Shown here: positions 25,309 to 34,589 of the stretch, piece after piece
Position numbering within the stretch: position 1 is the first letter of the stretch
Layout: each line of letters opens with the position of its first letter
Assembly (NCBI RefSeq): GCF_000974425.1
Contig: NZ_CP010429.1
Coordinates: forward strand, 4,449,501-4,513,500
DNA: 64,000 bases
Source: Spirosoma radiotolerans
GTDB lineage: Bacteria > Bacteroidota > Bacteroidia > Cytophagales > Spirosomataceae
Direction: 5' to 3'
Translations under genes and position numbers: made by a program
The notes under the pieces: generated by a model
What the model was told of the DNA's origin: nothing
The model's input: the letters and a program-made list of their open reading frames with translations, nothing else
The model's database searches: none

Positions 25309-26685
25309 ATGCAGACCCCAACCCGGCGCCAATTTATCCGTACAGCCGCGCTCACTGGCGCAGCCACATCTGTAGCAACAACCTCTGTTTTTCCCGCTAT
25401 TTTAACCGGAGCAAAGCCAGCTGATTCTAAAGTCCGCCTGGCTTTTATCGGTGTTGGCTCACGCGGGCGCAGTCACGTTGAGCAAGCTATCTACCGCGAT
25501 GATGTCGACATTGTGGCTATTTGCGACCCGGCTCCCGAAGCCATCAGCCGGACAACCACCATGATTGAAAAGGCAGGTCGGAAGGCACCGGTGGCCTATA
25601 GCAAAGGGGATGAAGCCTTCAAGGACATGCTCAAACGCGACGATATTGATGGCGTCGTGATTGCCACACCCTGGGAATGGCACGTGCCCATGGCTGTAGC
25701 TACTATGAACGCGGGCAAATATGCCGCCGTAGAAGTATCGGCAACGGTAACGCTCAAAGAATCGTGGGATTTGGTGAATGCGTCGGAGAAATCGGGGTCA
25801 CCCTGCATGATTCTGGAAAATGTTTGTTACCGGCGTGATGTACTGGCTGTCCTGAACATGATTCGGAAAGGCATGTTTGGCGAAATGACTTATGCGCACT
25901 GTGGCTACCAGCACGACTTGCGGAATATTAAATTCAATGATGGCAAATCGATTTCAGGGATCGGTGCTGAGTTTGGCGAAAAAGGCTATTCAGAAGCGCA
26001 CTGGCGCACCCAGCACTCGGTAAACCGAAACGGAGATTTATATCCGACCCATGGCCTCGGTCCAGTGGCGCACTGGCTCGATATTAACCGGGGCAATCGG
26101 TTTATGCACCTTACCTCAACAGCAACAAAAAGTCGGGGGCTCCATAAGTATGTGGTCGACAAAGGTGGCCCCAACCACCCCAATGCAAAAGTAAATTTCA
26201 AACTTGGTGATGTCGTCACTACGGTCATCCAATGCGCCAATGGCGAAAATATCGTGATCATTCACGATACCAACTCGCCCCGGCCCTACTCGCTCGGGTT
26301 CAGAGCGCAGGGAACGAATGGCATCTGGATGGACGACAACGATATGATCTATCTGGAAGGTGTTTCGCCCAAGCCGCATAACTGGGAGCCTTTCGCGGCT
26401 TATCAGGAAAAATACGATCACCCACTCTGGAAACGCCATGCGCAGACAGCCGAAAGCGCCGGCCATGGTGGTATCGATTTCTTCGTTCTCCGGGCGTTCA
26501 TCGAATCTATAAAAGCGAAAGGCCCCGTGCCGATCGATGTATACGATGCTGCCGTTTGGAGTGCCATCAGCCCACTATCGGAGCAGAGTATTGCCGGAGG
26601 GAGCAAACCCATTGAAATTCCTGATTTCACCCGGGGTAAATGGAAAACGAACAAGCCAATTTTTGGGCTGAATGATAACTATTAA
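25309..26685 (+). CDS. Tat-exported GH109-family glycosidase (alpha-N-acetylgalactosaminidase type)
   Basis: This 458-residue protein has a twin-arginine signal (PTRRQFIRTAALTGAATSVA). A Rossmann NAD(H)-binding domain (VRLAFIGVGSRGRSHVEQAI, VVIATPWEWHVPMAVA) precedes a Gfo/Idh/MocA C-terminal domain. YPTHGLGPVAHWLDINRGNRF and SAGHGGIDFFVLRAFIE are hallmarks of glycoside hydrolase family 109, whose members use NAD+ in a redox-assisted cleavage of alpha-N-acetylgalactosamine. A broader Gfo/Idh oxidoreductase role is the alternative. The FucP-type transporter and galactokinase-family genes immediately downstream suggest a small galactose/hexosamine salvage group. Confidence 0.87.
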   Translation: MQTPTRRQFIRTAALTGAATSVATTSVFPAILTGAKPADSKVRLAFIGVGSRGRSHVEQAIYRDDVDIVAICDPAPEAISRTTTMIEKAGRKAPVAYSKGDEAFKDMLKRDDIDGVVIATPWEWHVPMAVATMNAGKYAAVEVSATVTLKESWDLVNASEKSGSPCMILENVCYRRDVLAVLNMIRKGMFGEMTYAHCGYQHDLRNIKFNDGKSISGIGAEFGEKGYSEAHWRTQHSVNRNGDLYPTHGLGPVAHWLDINRGNRFMHLTSTATKSRGLHKYVVDKGGPNHPNAKVNFKLGDVVTTVIQCANGENIVIIHDTNSPRPYSLGFRAQGTNGIWMDDNDMIYLEGVSPKPHNWEPFAAYQEKYDHPLWKRHAQTAESAGHGGIDFFVLRAFIESIKAKGPVPIDVYDAAVWSAISPLSEQSIAGGSKPIEIPDFTRGKWKTNKPIFGLNDNY

Positions 26686-26874
26686 TGCATAAGGCTATCC
26701 GTTCAGTCGTTTGTAATTAAACATTGTACGTTTAGTCTTTTAAGATTATTTCATCTTTCATTCATAGGAAAGCACAAACATTATATTGCTTCATAGACTA
26801 AAAACCGATTTCTGTATTTTACTTTGTAAAAATTTTTAAAATCCTTTCCCTGCCTTTAATCCTCCTATCAGCGA

Positions 26875-28095
26875 ATGACACCAACTGCTCCGCCTAAAAC
26901 CCAAAATTATACCGGCCCTTTGCTGATTATTGGCGCCCTTTTCTTTGTTTTTGGCTTCGTCACGTGGGTCAATAGTGTATTGATTGCGTTTTTTAAGCAA
27001 GCGTTCAACCTAAGCACCGTCGGTTCCAACCTGGTGGCGTTTGCCTTTTTCATATCCTATACGCTGATGGCCATTCCATCATCGGCCCTGTTAAAGCGGA
27101 CCGGTTTCAAAAATGGCATGTCGATGGGTTTGCTGGTCATGGCTGTCGGCACAATTATTTTCGTACCAGCGGCTAAAGCGCTCTCCTATCCGCTTTTTCT
27201 GGTAGGCTTGTTCCTGATTGGCATTGGTCTGACCGTATTACAAACAGCGTCAAATCCTTATGCAACGATTCTCGGTCCTCGAGAGAGTGCCGCCCAACGC
27301 ATCAGTTTCCTGGGAGTAGCCAACAAATTGGCGGGTATTTGCAGCCAGTTTATTTTTGGTGGGTTGCTGTTAACGGGTGCCAATGCTGTTTCTGGCACGG
27401 CCACACTGGAAAAAGTAGTGACACCGTACATGATTCTGACGGGCGTACTGGTCGTACTGGCTATTCTGATTCGATTCTCAAACCTTCCGGAAGTGTCGGA
27501 AGAGCAGGACGATGAGCCTGTTAGCGCAACCGTGCGGACCAGCGTATGGCAGTTTCCAAACCTGATTCTGGGCGTTCTGGCGTTGTTTTGCTACGTAGGA
27601 GCGGAAGTGATAGCGGGGGATACAATTATTAACTACGGACGAGCTCTTGGCTTTTCCAACGACGAAGCCAAGTACTTCACGACCTACACGCTGTATGGGC
27701 TACTGGGGGGCTATATTCTTGGCATTATAGCCATCCCGCGCTTTATATCGCAACAGATGGCGCTACGCGTGGGGTCAATTCTGGCGTTAATTCTGACAAC
27801 AGGCGCTATTCTGACTGACGGCTTTGATTCTATTTTGTGCGTGGCCTTACTTGGATTTGCCATCTCGCCGATGTGGCCTGCCGTATGGCCTCTTGCCTTA
27901 AACCGGCTCGGAAAATTCACTAAACTTGGGTCGGCTCTGCTCATTATGGGTATTTCGGGTGGCGCTTTACTGCCGCTCCTGCACGGGTATTTAACCGATG
28001 CGGTTAGTCCCAAAATGGCCTACGCCTTATTGTTACCTCTGTTTGGTTATATTCTATACTATGCTGTTGTTGGCCACAAGAAGACAGACTGGTAA
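26875..28095 (+). CDS. FucP-type sugar:H+ symporter (MFS)
   Basis: This 406-residue transporter has twelve predicted membrane helices and the FucP/GluP family landmarks, including LIIGALFFVFGFVTWVNSVLIAFFKQAF in TM1, LQTASNPYATILGPRESAAQRIS after TM4, and a late ISPMWPAVWPLALNRLGKFTKLGSALLIMGISGGALLPL. Members import fucose, galactose, glucose or N-acetylglucosamine with protons. Its position between a GH109-type enzyme and a galactokinase-family kinase argues for a galactose- or hexosamine-type sugar, but specificity cannot be read directly. The two neighbours lie 190 and 98 bp away, so a single transcript is possible but not shown. Confidence 0.9.
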   Translation: MTPTAPPKTQNYTGPLLIIGALFFVFGFVTWVNSVLIAFFKQAFNLSTVGSNLVAFAFFISYTLMAIPSSALLKRTGFKNGMSMGLLVMAVGTIIFVPAAKALSYPLFLVGLFLIGIGLTVLQTASNPYATILGPRESAAQRISFLGVANKLAGICSQFIFGGLLLTGANAVSGTATLEKVVTPYMILTGVLVVLAILIRFSNLPEVSEEQDDEPVSATVRTSVWQFPNLILGVLALFCYVGAEVIAGDTIINYGRALGFSNDEAKYFTTYTLYGLLGGYILGIIAIPRFISQQMALRVGSILALILTTGAILTDGFDSILCVALLGFAISPMWPAVWPLALNRLGKFTKLGSALLIMGISGGALLPLLHGYLTDAVSPKMAYALLLPLFGYILYYAVVGHKKTDW

Positions 28096-28192
28096 TGCCA
28101 TTTGATAAGGATTGGTAATGATACAGTACAACAACTAAAGCACATTCTGTCCGAAGCACGTCAGAAAATCATCAATTAGACGTTTTACCGCT

Positions 28193-29302
28193 TTGATTCC
28201 ACCATTGAACAGTTCCAGAATAACCGTTTCTACACCGGGTCGTATTTGCCTCTTTGGTGAACATCAGGATTATCTAGGCTTACCCGTTATCGCAGCCGCT
28301 ATTTCGCGCCGAATTCAGGTAGCTGCTCATCAATCAGACCAACGGGGCTTTCGACTCGATCTACCGGATATTCATAGCACCGTAAACATTCCATTCAACG
28401 GCGAGCCGCTCCCCTACCCCCAAACCCGGGATTATTTCCGCTCGGCGGTAAATGTGCTGCTCCGAGAGGGGTTTACCTTTAGCAAGGGCATCGAAGGGGA
28501 TGTGCACGGTAACATACCCATTAACTCCGGCACGTCGAGTTCATCGGCCCTGCTCATTACGTGGCTCACTGTACTGACTCAACTCGCCGATCAACCCCGT
28601 CAACTTTCGGCTGAACAACTTGCCGAACTAGGCTACATGGCTGAAGTACTGGAATTTGGCGAACCTGGCGGTATGATGGATCACTATTCAACCGCTGTTG
28701 GTGATGTTATTTACCTGGAATCACAGCCGGCCATTAAACTGGAAACGCTTAACCCACCCTTGGGCACGTTTGTACTCGGCGATTCGCAGGAACCTAAAGA
28801 TACCATCGGTATTCTACAACGGGTTAAGTTTGGCATGCTGGCGATCATCAAGAATTTAAAAACGATAGACCCTCACTTTTCGGTGGATACATCCGAAACT
28901 ACCGAAGCACCCAAATTTAAAGACTTCCTGACGAAAGATGAGTACATTCTGCTGAAGGGTAACCTGGCTAACCGGGCTATTCTGCGCGATGCCCTGCGTC
29001 TGCTGCGGTCTTCGTCCGATGCAGCGAACACCTTTGATCACGTTCGTTTTGGCCAACTCCTGAACGACCACCAGGCCAACCTCCGGGATGCCCTACGCAT
29101 TTCGACGCCCAAAATTGACCGCATGCTCGACGCAGCCTTATCGGCGGGCGCATTAGGCGGAAAGATCAACGGATCGGGCGGGGGCGGCTGCATGTTTGTC
29201 TACGCACCCGAACAGCCCGAAGTCGTCGCCGAAGCTATTAAACGGGAGGGCGGAAAAGCCTATGTAATTTCGGTAGATGAAGGGACGGTGGTTAGTTTGT
29301 AG
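28193..29302 (+). CDS. Galactokinase-family GHMP kinase
   Basis: This 369-residue GHMP kinase starts with the galactokinase signature region STPGRICLFGEHQDYLG. The ATP-binding motif is INSGTSSSSALL, the substrate/base segment is GEPGGMMDHYSTAVGDVIYLE, and the C-terminal motif is GGKINGSGGGGCMFVY. It phosphorylates a monosaccharide at C1, as in galactokinase, but sugar-binding residues differ enough that related acids or fucose are possible. It starts with TTG, with the fold beginning within ten residues. The stop codon lies inside the left arm of a modular hairpin (29294-29318), so the last residues are repeat-encoded. Confidence 0.85.
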   Translation: MIPPLNSSRITVSTPGRICLFGEHQDYLGLPVIAAAISRRIQVAAHQSDQRGFRLDLPDIHSTVNIPFNGEPLPYPQTRDYFRSAVNVLLREGFTFSKGIEGDVHGNIPINSGTSSSSALLITWLTVLTQLADQPRQLSAEQLAELGYMAEVLEFGEPGGMMDHYSTAVGDVIYLESQPAIKLETLNPPLGTFVLGDSQEPKDTIGILQRVKFGMLAIIKNLKTIDPHFSVDTSETTEAPKFKDFLTKDEYILLKGNLANRAILRDALRLLRSSSDAANTFDHVRFGQLLNDHQANLRDALRISTPKIDRMLDAALSAGALGGKINGSGGGGCMFVYAPEQPEVVAEAIKREGGKAYVISVDEGTVVSL

Positions 29303-29351
29303 TTTTTGGTTCGTAGTTCCTCCGGCGTTAGTCAACCACGAACTACAAACT
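29294..29351. repeat. Modular hairpin between convergent galactokinase and LolC/E-type genes
   Basis: The left arm starts AGTTTGTAGTTTTTGG and the right arm (29334-29351) is CCACGAACTACAAACT-like; 16 of 18 compared positions pair. The loop side carries GTTAGTCAACC, the complement of the GGTTGACTAAC variant of the family core. The galactokinase TAG and the first base of the convergent gene's TGA lie inside it. Confidence 0.7.
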
Positions 29352-30559
29352 CACAATGTATTGGCGGCTCGCTGGGCAGGAAACCAGGACGTTAGAACCG
29401 TCACGACAATGCTGAGCAAGCCAGTCATGACAATGTCGCTGGCATCGAGCCGTACCGGATACGCATCAACGATTGAGCTGGCCATGCCCATACGGATGAA
29501 GCCGTAACTTTCCTGCGCCAGACAAATAACGACCCCAAGAACCAGGCCCGCCAATGCGCCGGTCAGAGCGATGATGGCGCCTTCGGTCAGAAAAATCCGG
29601 CGTACCATCTGCCTCGTAGCCCCCAGCGCGTACAGAATCCGGATGTCGGCTTTTTTTTCGATGACCAGCATCGACAGTGAGAAGAAAATATTGATCGACG
29701 CCACCAGGATGATGAACGAAAGGGTCAGGGCTACAAATAACTTTTCAACGCGGATGGCTCGGTAGAGGTCTACATTCAAGTCATCCCGGCTTTGAACCAC
29801 CAAGTCCTTCCCGACTACTTCCTGCAGAGCCTGCCTGGCTTTTTCTTCGTTGGTACCCGGACGGAGCTGGATTTCCAGACTCGTTACTTCATTTGGTTTA
29901 TAGCCAAATAAGGCACGCGCCACACTAATTGGCGCCAGTACAAAATTGTCGTACTTCGACTCGATGAAGAACACACCAGCAACCGTCAGGGCCTCGCGGT
30001 TGAATGCATCGGGATTCAAGACACTTAATGTCTGCCCACTTTCGGGATACAGGATCTCCAAGGGCGTTAGAATATCGACGGGCGAAATGGTCAGGTCATT
30101 GCGAACGCCATCCGCAACAATGGCATAGTTAACCCCATTCCGACGAAAGAGTAGCTTGCCTTCAAGCATGGCGGAGTCAAGCTGCTGCCGTTGAACGTAA
30201 TTATCATCCACGCCTTTCAGGCGGATAACGGTCTGGGCATTGCCGTAACGGGCCAGCGCATTATCCTGCGCAATGGTTGTCAATAAACTAACACCTGGCG
30301 TTGCCCGCAGTTGGGCGAGCAGCGTCGGCGAAGCCATAAACCGCTTACCCTGTTTAGGGGCTACGGTCATATCGGATTCAAAGGTTTTAAAAATTTGCCG
30401 GTTCAACTCTTCCATTCCATTGAATACCGACAGTACCACCACCAGCGCCATGGTGCCAACGCCCACGCCGAGCATCGACAAAATAGATAGCCAGCTGATG
30501 AAACTGCGTTTTTTTCGGGAGAAAAAATACCGACGGGCAATCCAGGCGGGGAGGTTCAT
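29351..30559 (-). CDS. LolC/LolE-type ABC transporter permease (MacB_PCD plus FtsX)
   Basis: This 402-residue inner-membrane protein has TM1 (about 20-48, LSILSMLGVGVGTMALVVVLSVFNGMEEL), a large periplasmic MacB-like domain, and three C-terminal FtsX helices (LFVALTLSFIILVASINIFFSLSMLVIEKKADIRILYALGA onward). Such permeases extract lipoproteins from the inner membrane together with LolD. The only LolD-like ATPase here is 29 kb away (59.9-60.5 kb), so their partnership is an inference. It is downstream of rbfA on the same strand, separated by a class-B hairpin. Confidence 0.88.
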   Translation of the reverse strand: MNLPAWIARRYFFSRKKRSFISWLSILSMLGVGVGTMALVVVLSVFNGMEELNRQIFKTFESDMTVAPKQGKRFMASPTLLAQLRATPGVSLLTTIAQDNALARYGNAQTVIRLKGVDDNYVQRQQLDSAMLEGKLLFRRNGVNYAIVADGVRNDLTISPVDILTPLEILYPESGQTLSVLNPDAFNREALTVAGVFFIESKYDNFVLAPISVARALFGYKPNEVTSLEIQLRPGTNEEKARQALQEVVGKDLVVQSRDDLNVDLYRAIRVEKLFVALTLSFIILVASINIFFSLSMLVIEKKADIRILYALGATRQMVRRIFLTEGAIIALTGALAGLVLGVVICLAQESYGFIRMGMASSIVDAYPVRLDASDIVMTGLLSIVVTVLTSWFPAQRAANTL

Positions 30560-30564
30560 TTTTT

Positions 30565-30647
30565 AATGAGTGAAAGAGTGAATAAGTGAAAGAGTGAAAG
30601 AGCGGATAAATAACGCGCTCTTTCACTCATTCGCTCTCTCACTCATT
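30565..30647. repeat. Modular hairpin of GAGTGAAAGAGTGAA words, overlapping the rbfA stop codon
   Basis: The left arm 30565-30603 is a chain of GTGAAAGA/GTGAATAA words; the right arm 30617-30647 is its near complement (GCTCTTTCACTCATTCGC and so on). The rbfA TGA and the Asn-Glu codons before it lie inside the right arm, and the left arm ends 6 bp before the permease start codon. Confidence 0.8.
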
Positions 30648-31022
30648 ATCTTCGTCGTCCTCCGCCGGGGCGGGTGGAATGTCAAGGCCGGAGAAAAGTT
30701 TATCCATCTTGTCGGCATACTCAGCCGTGTCGTCCAGAAAGAAGTTGAGTTCGGGCACAATACGGAGCTGGTGCCGGACGCGGTCGCCCAAATGCTGCCG
30801 AATTACTTTACCCTTCTCCTGAATCGTTTCCAGCAAAAGTTGCTTGTTCTTAGACGCCAAAAAGCTAAGATATACCCGTGCGACACTCAAATCGGGCGAT
30901 ACCCGGACACTGGTTACGGTAATAAATGCGCCATTGAACAAATGCGGCACTTCCCGTTGAAAGATCTCGCTCAAATCTTTCTGTAACTGCCGGGATACTT
31001 TTTGCTGTCGTTTCGATTCCAT
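30639..31022 (-). CDS. rbfA: Ribosome-binding factor A
   Basis: This 127-residue protein has the KH-fold RbfA pattern (ESKRQQKVSRQLQKDLSEIFQRE at the N-terminus, ITVTSVRVSPDLSVARVYLSF in the centre, and RIVPELNFFLDDTAEYADKMDKL near the end). It binds the 30S subunit and assists 16S rRNA 5'-end maturation and cold growth. The very acidic C-terminal tail (APAEDDEDNE) is partly encoded by the repeat at 30617-30647, which provides the stop codon. It is upstream of the LolC/E-type permease gene on the same strand. Confidence 0.93.
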   Translation of the reverse strand: MESKRQQKVSRQLQKDLSEIFQREVPHLFNGAFITVTSVRVSPDLSVARVYLSFLASKNKQLLLETIQEKGKVIRQHLGDRVRHQLRIVPELNFFLDDTAEYADKMDKLFSGLDIPPAPAEDDEDNE

Positions 31023-31237
31023 ACTATCGGTACTTGGGTACTACCTGAACGGTCCATTCGGGTGAATGGTTTACATTCGTTCGGGCCTCTATGCTGCAAA
31101 TATCCGCTCATTTTTCCGTTCTGCCGAAATTGACTGTAATTTTACCGGGAACAGGTGCCGATTAGTAGCGTCCACAGCCGCTATTTGTCATCAAGGGTTC
31201 CTACGAAACTGATCACTGATAACTGCATCACTAGCCT

Positions 31238-32647
31238 TTGCTACGTTTTTTTCACTCTTATTTCCCCTACCAGTACGTCAGTCTGATGGGCTTGCTGGTC
31301 CTTATTCGCCTGCCGCTACTACTTCACCCATTTCCGCTGCTGATTCCAGAACTGAACTGGATGATCGTTGGCGAGCAAATGAGCCAGGGCTATCTGTTGT
31401 ACAGGGATATCTGGGACAGCGTTAGCCCGTTGTCGGCGCTGGTTTATTGGGGAATACATAGTGTCTTCGGCCGGTCGCCCCTAATGCTTCATGCAGCGGC
31501 AACACTCGTGTCAATATTTCAGATTGTCTACTTCAATTACCTGACGAATAATCGGGATGTATACCCGGACCGATCGTTCTGGCCCGGCCTGATTTACATG
31601 CTGTTTATGCACCTCTCGTTCGACTGCCTGACGCTCTCGCCCGTGTTGATGTCAACGAGCTTCCTGCTGCTGGCCTTCGGAACGCTCATCAAACAGATGG
31701 ACCGTCGCGGTGCAACCGACGAAGTATTTGAAGTAGGCTTTTACATTGGCATTGCGGCCCTGTTCTACCTGCCGTCGGCTCTGTTTATTTTGTGGGCTAT
31801 TCTGTCGCTGCTGTTTTACACGGGGGCTACGTTTCGGCAGTATTCGTTGTCGCTGTTTGGCTTTTTATTTCCCTTTGCGGCTATCGTATTGATTTATTAC
31901 CTCTGGGACAGTCTGGACGATTTCAACCGAAACCTGTTGTCGTCGGTTTTTCGGGTCCGGCAGTATTCGCTATCCGATTTTAAATCGCTCTTAGCTTCGC
32001 TCTTTATTCCGCTGGGTTTAGGAATACTTGGCTTTCTGAGCCTGTTTAACCGGCCCGGCCGATACGTTAACTTTCAGCAACGTGTTCAGCAAATTATGGC
32101 AATCTGGTTTCTGATCGCCGTGTTGACCATCGCCCTGATGCCGTTTCTGGCCCCAATGGTCTTTTTGAGTTTTGTGCCTCCCATGGCTTATTTCGCGTAT
32201 TACTACTTCGAAAATATCCGTAAAGCCTGGTTGGCCGAGATCATTTTTATCAGTGCTTTTTCACTAATGCTTTTGTTATTTTACCAGGGCGCGCTGGGTA
32301 TCATTCCGGGGGCTGGCCTTGGGCGTTTAAGCAGTTTGCAGGTACGCCCTTCTCCCTTACCAGACAACATTACGAACCAACGCGTGCTGATCATTGGCGA
32401 AGACCTGAGCGCCTACCGTCAAAATCAGTTGGCAACGCCTTACCTGAACTGGGATTTGGCTAAATACGACCTTAAAAATCTCGACAACTACGAATCGGTC
32501 ATTAACGTGTTCGACCATTTCCGAAAAGATCCACCCGATTATATCATTGATCGGGAAAACGTAGTGGACAAACTGTTTCAACGCGCTCCAGCTTTGTCTC
32601 TGCGGTATGAAAAAACAGCCACCGCCGGGGTATATAAGCGAAAATGA
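31238..32647 (+). CDS. Polytopic membrane protein, unknown function
   Basis: This 469-residue protein has about ten hydrophobic helices in residues 15-360 (LMGLLVLIRLPLLLHPFPLL, GLIYMLFMHLSFDCLTL, AALFYLPSALFILWAILSLLF and others), followed by a soluble C-terminal tail of about 100 residues (NQRVLIIGEDLSAYRQNQLATPYLNWDLAKYD) that looks like a periplasmic or cytosolic cap. The pattern resembles the DUF6427-type membrane proteins of Bacteroidota, but I cannot be certain. It starts with TTG; an ATG 16 codons further (31286) is the alternative. It precedes the YhhQ gene. Confidence 0.7.
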   Translation: MLRFFHSYFPYQYVSLMGLLVLIRLPLLLHPFPLLIPELNWMIVGEQMSQGYLLYRDIWDSVSPLSALVYWGIHSVFGRSPLMLHAAATLVSIFQIVYFNYLTNNRDVYPDRSFWPGLIYMLFMHLSFDCLTLSPVLMSTSFLLLAFGTLIKQMDRRGATDEVFEVGFYIGIAALFYLPSALFILWAILSLLFYTGATFRQYSLSLFGFLFPFAAIVLIYYLWDSLDDFNRNLLSSVFRVRQYSLSDFKSLLASLFIPLGLGILGFLSLFNRPGRYVNFQQRVQQIMAIWFLIAVLTIALMPFLAPMVFLSFVPPMAYFAYYYFENIRKAWLAEIIFISAFSLMLLLFYQGALGIIPGAGLGRLSSLQVRPSPLPDNITNQRVLIIGEDLSAYRQNQLATPYLNWDLAKYDLKNLDNYESVINVFDHFRKDPPDYIIDRENVVDKLFQRAPALSLRYEKTATAGVYKRK

Positions 32648-32651
32648 ATAA

Positions 32652-32752
32652 AAGTTTGTAGTTTATGGTTTGTCGTGTATGGTTTGTAGTCAACCCCTAG
32701 ACGACAAACCGTAAACCACAAACCGTAAACCATAAACTACAAACCGTAAACT
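32652..32752. repeat. Longest class-A modular hairpin, before the yhhQ gene
   Basis: The left arm (32652-32689) and right arm (32700-32752) are made of AGTTTGTAGTTTATGGTTTG-type words and their complements, repeated up to five times on the right (ACAAACCGTAAACC). Only about ten bases separate the arms. It fills the whole spacer and ends 3 bp before the ATG of the next gene. Confidence 0.85.
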
Positions 32753-32754
32753 TC

Positions 32755-33543
32755 ATGGCTTCTTCCTTTACCAATAAGCGTACAAACCTTTATATTTTTC
32801 TGAGTGCGGTGTTCCTGACCAATGCGCTCGTTGCCGAAATTATTGGCGTTAAAATCTTTTCGGTCGAAACCTTATTGGGCACCAAGCCCGCCCAAATTCA
32901 TCTATTCAGTGATTTTATCCTCGATTTCAACCTCACGGCGGGTGCAGTGATCTGGCCATTTGTTTTTATCACCTCCGACATTATTAACGAGTATTTTGGC
33001 AAGGCAGGCGTCCGGCGCATTTCCTTTCTGACAGCCGGATTTGTTGGCTTTAGCTTCCTGATCATTTATGCCGTCACTAACCTCCCGCCCGCGCAATTCT
33101 GGCTCGATGTGAATGCAAAAGACGCAGCCGGGAACCCCATCAACATTGATAATGCCTTCCAAATGATCTTCCGGCAGGGACTGGGTATTATCATTGGCTC
33201 GCTTACCGCCTTTCTGGTCGGGCAAATCCTGGATGTGTACGTGTTTCATTCCCTCCGAAAAATCACGGGCAATCGACAAATCTGGCTGCGCGCAACCGGC
33301 TCAACCCTTGTTTCTCAACTCGTTGATTCATTTGTTGTGCTCGGTATTGCCTTTTATGTTTTTGGCAACTGGTCGCTCTCGCAGGTAATGGCCGTTGGCA
33401 TTATCAACTACATCTACAAAGCCACGTCGGCCGTTGTGCTCACGCCTTTGCTCTACATTGCCCATTACTTCATTGATCGGTATTTAGGGAAAGAACATGC
33501 CGAAGAACTCGCCAATGAGTCGGCCATGAGTTCGTTCATGTAA
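32755..33543 (+). CDS. yhhQ: Queuosine-precursor transporter, YhhQ/VUT family
   Basis: This 262-residue inner-membrane protein has six hydrophobic helices. It carries NALVAEIIGVKIF near the N-terminus, GAVIWPFVFITSDIINEYFGKAGVRRISFLTAGF, and RATGSTLVSQLVDSFVVLGIAFY, all typical of the vitamin-uptake-like VUT family. Characterised members import queuosine precursors such as preQ0 and preQ1. Its role could complement the queD/folE pair at 22.6-23.8 kb. The start codon lies 3 bp after a class-A hairpin, so the repeat could affect its translation. A compact terminator hairpin follows the gene. Confidence 0.9.
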   Translation: MASSFTNKRTNLYIFLSAVFLTNALVAEIIGVKIFSVETLLGTKPAQIHLFSDFILDFNLTAGAVIWPFVFITSDIINEYFGKAGVRRISFLTAGFVGFSFLIIYAVTNLPPAQFWLDVNAKDAAGNPINIDNAFQMIFRQGLGIIIGSLTAFLVGQILDVYVFHSLRKITGNRQIWLRATGSTLVSQLVDSFVVLGIAFYVFGNWSLSQVMAVGIINYIYKATSAVVLTPLLYIAHYFIDRYLGKEHAEELANESAMSSFM

Positions 33544-33549
33544 AAACGA

Positions 33550-33588
33550 ACTAGCTCATCTCCAGCCATATATGGGAGATGAGCTAGT
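33550..33588. terminator. Terminator hairpin between yhhQ and the alpha-E gene
   Basis: ACTAGCTCATCTCC (33550-33563) pairs perfectly with GGAGATGAGCTAGT (33575-33588) around an 11-base loop. It lies between convergent genes and can act in both directions, although it has no long T-run. Confidence 0.7.
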
Positions 33589-33626
33589 GCCAAAAGGCTG
33601 ATAGTACCTTCGTTCTTAACCTCTTA

Positions 33627-34589
33627 TCACACTTCGATCGGCTTCAGGTCAAAATATGTTTCGAAGATTGCGCTGCCAATTTCATTGGTCCGCGTCTGAA
33701 AATTATCGAGGTATTGATGCAGGCCGGATTGAAAAATATCAGCGGTTTCGGTAAACTCAATTTCGGTCCGAAGTTTCGAGAGCGTCCGCTCGGCCGAGTT
33801 ACCAAACCCATTGGCCATGTTGTTGCCCGAAATCTCGTAAAGCGACAACTCAGCCTGCCGGATGCAATGCGCGACTGCCCGTGGAAACATTTTATCCAGA
33901 ATCAAAAATTCGACAATGCTCGATGGGGTCAGCGACCGATACTGCTGCCGGTGCATGTTATAGGCACTCACTGACTTGAGAACCGCCGACCAGATCATGA
34001 GATCAATGGTCGATCCGACGGCGTCGATCTGTGGTAATAAGGTGAAGTATTTTACGTCCAGGAAGCGGGAGGTTTTGTCGGCGCGTTCCAGAAAGCGGCC
34101 CAGCCGGCCAAAATGCCAGGCTTCGTTACGCGTAATGGTCGCGTCGATGATACCATAAAAAAGCTGGACACTATTACGAATTTCCGTAAAAAAATTCTGC
34201 GTTTGAATTTCGCCCCACTGCTGCTGTGGCGACGTATCGCGCACCATCAGATAAAACTGATTCAGATGCTCCCACATTTCCTTCGAAATGACTTCGCGGA
34301 TGGTGCGGGCGTTTTCCCGGGCATAACTCAAACACGTCACAATGGAGTTTGGATTACGCTTGTCGAAGGTCATAAACTGAATGACATTCTCCCGTGTGGG
34401 GTCTTTATAATACTTGGTAAATAAATCATGATCTGCCGTTGCAATTAATAACGGCTCCCACTGCTGATCGACATTGGGGGGCAAATCGAGGGCTAGGTTG
34501 AAGTTTACGCTCATGAAACGGGCATAATTTTCGGCCCGTTCAATATATCGATGCATCCAGTAAACAGAATTGGCAACGCGGCTCAGCAT
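33627..34589 (-). CDS. Alpha-E domain protein (DUF403)
   Basis: This is a 320-residue all-alpha protein. MLSRVANSVYWMHRYIERAENYARFMSVN at the start, FGRLGRFLERADKTSRFLDVKY in the middle and MFPRAVAHCIRQAEL near the end are the alpha-E/DUF403 signature. Such proteins are usually found next to a circularly permuted ATP-grasp protein and a transglutaminase-like protease, in a predicted peptide-synthesis system. Neither partner is present here, so this copy is an orphan, or its partners lie elsewhere. The ATG at 34589 is preferred over an upstream start because the family begins with this Met. Confidence 0.87.
   Translation of the reverse strand: MLSRVANSVYWMHRYIERAENYARFMSVNFNLALDLPPNVDQQWEPLLIATADHDLFTKYYKDPTRENVIQFMTFDKRNPNSIVTCLSYARENARTIREVISKEMWEHLNQFYLMVRDTSPQQQWGEIQTQNFFTEIRNSVQLFYGIIDATITRNEAWHFGRLGRFLERADKTSRFLDVKYFTLLPQIDAVGSTIDLMIWSAVLKSVSAYNMHRQQYRSLTPSSIVEFLILDKMFPRAVAHCIRQAELSLYEISGNNMANGFGNSAERTLSKLRTEIEFTETADIFQSGLHQYLDNFQTRTNEIGSAIFETYFDLKPIEV

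Noticed and set aside
32652-32752. CRISPR-like repeat array because of repeated ACAAACCGTAAACC words
   Set aside because: There are no unique spacers of constant length and no cas genes; the words form one hairpin.
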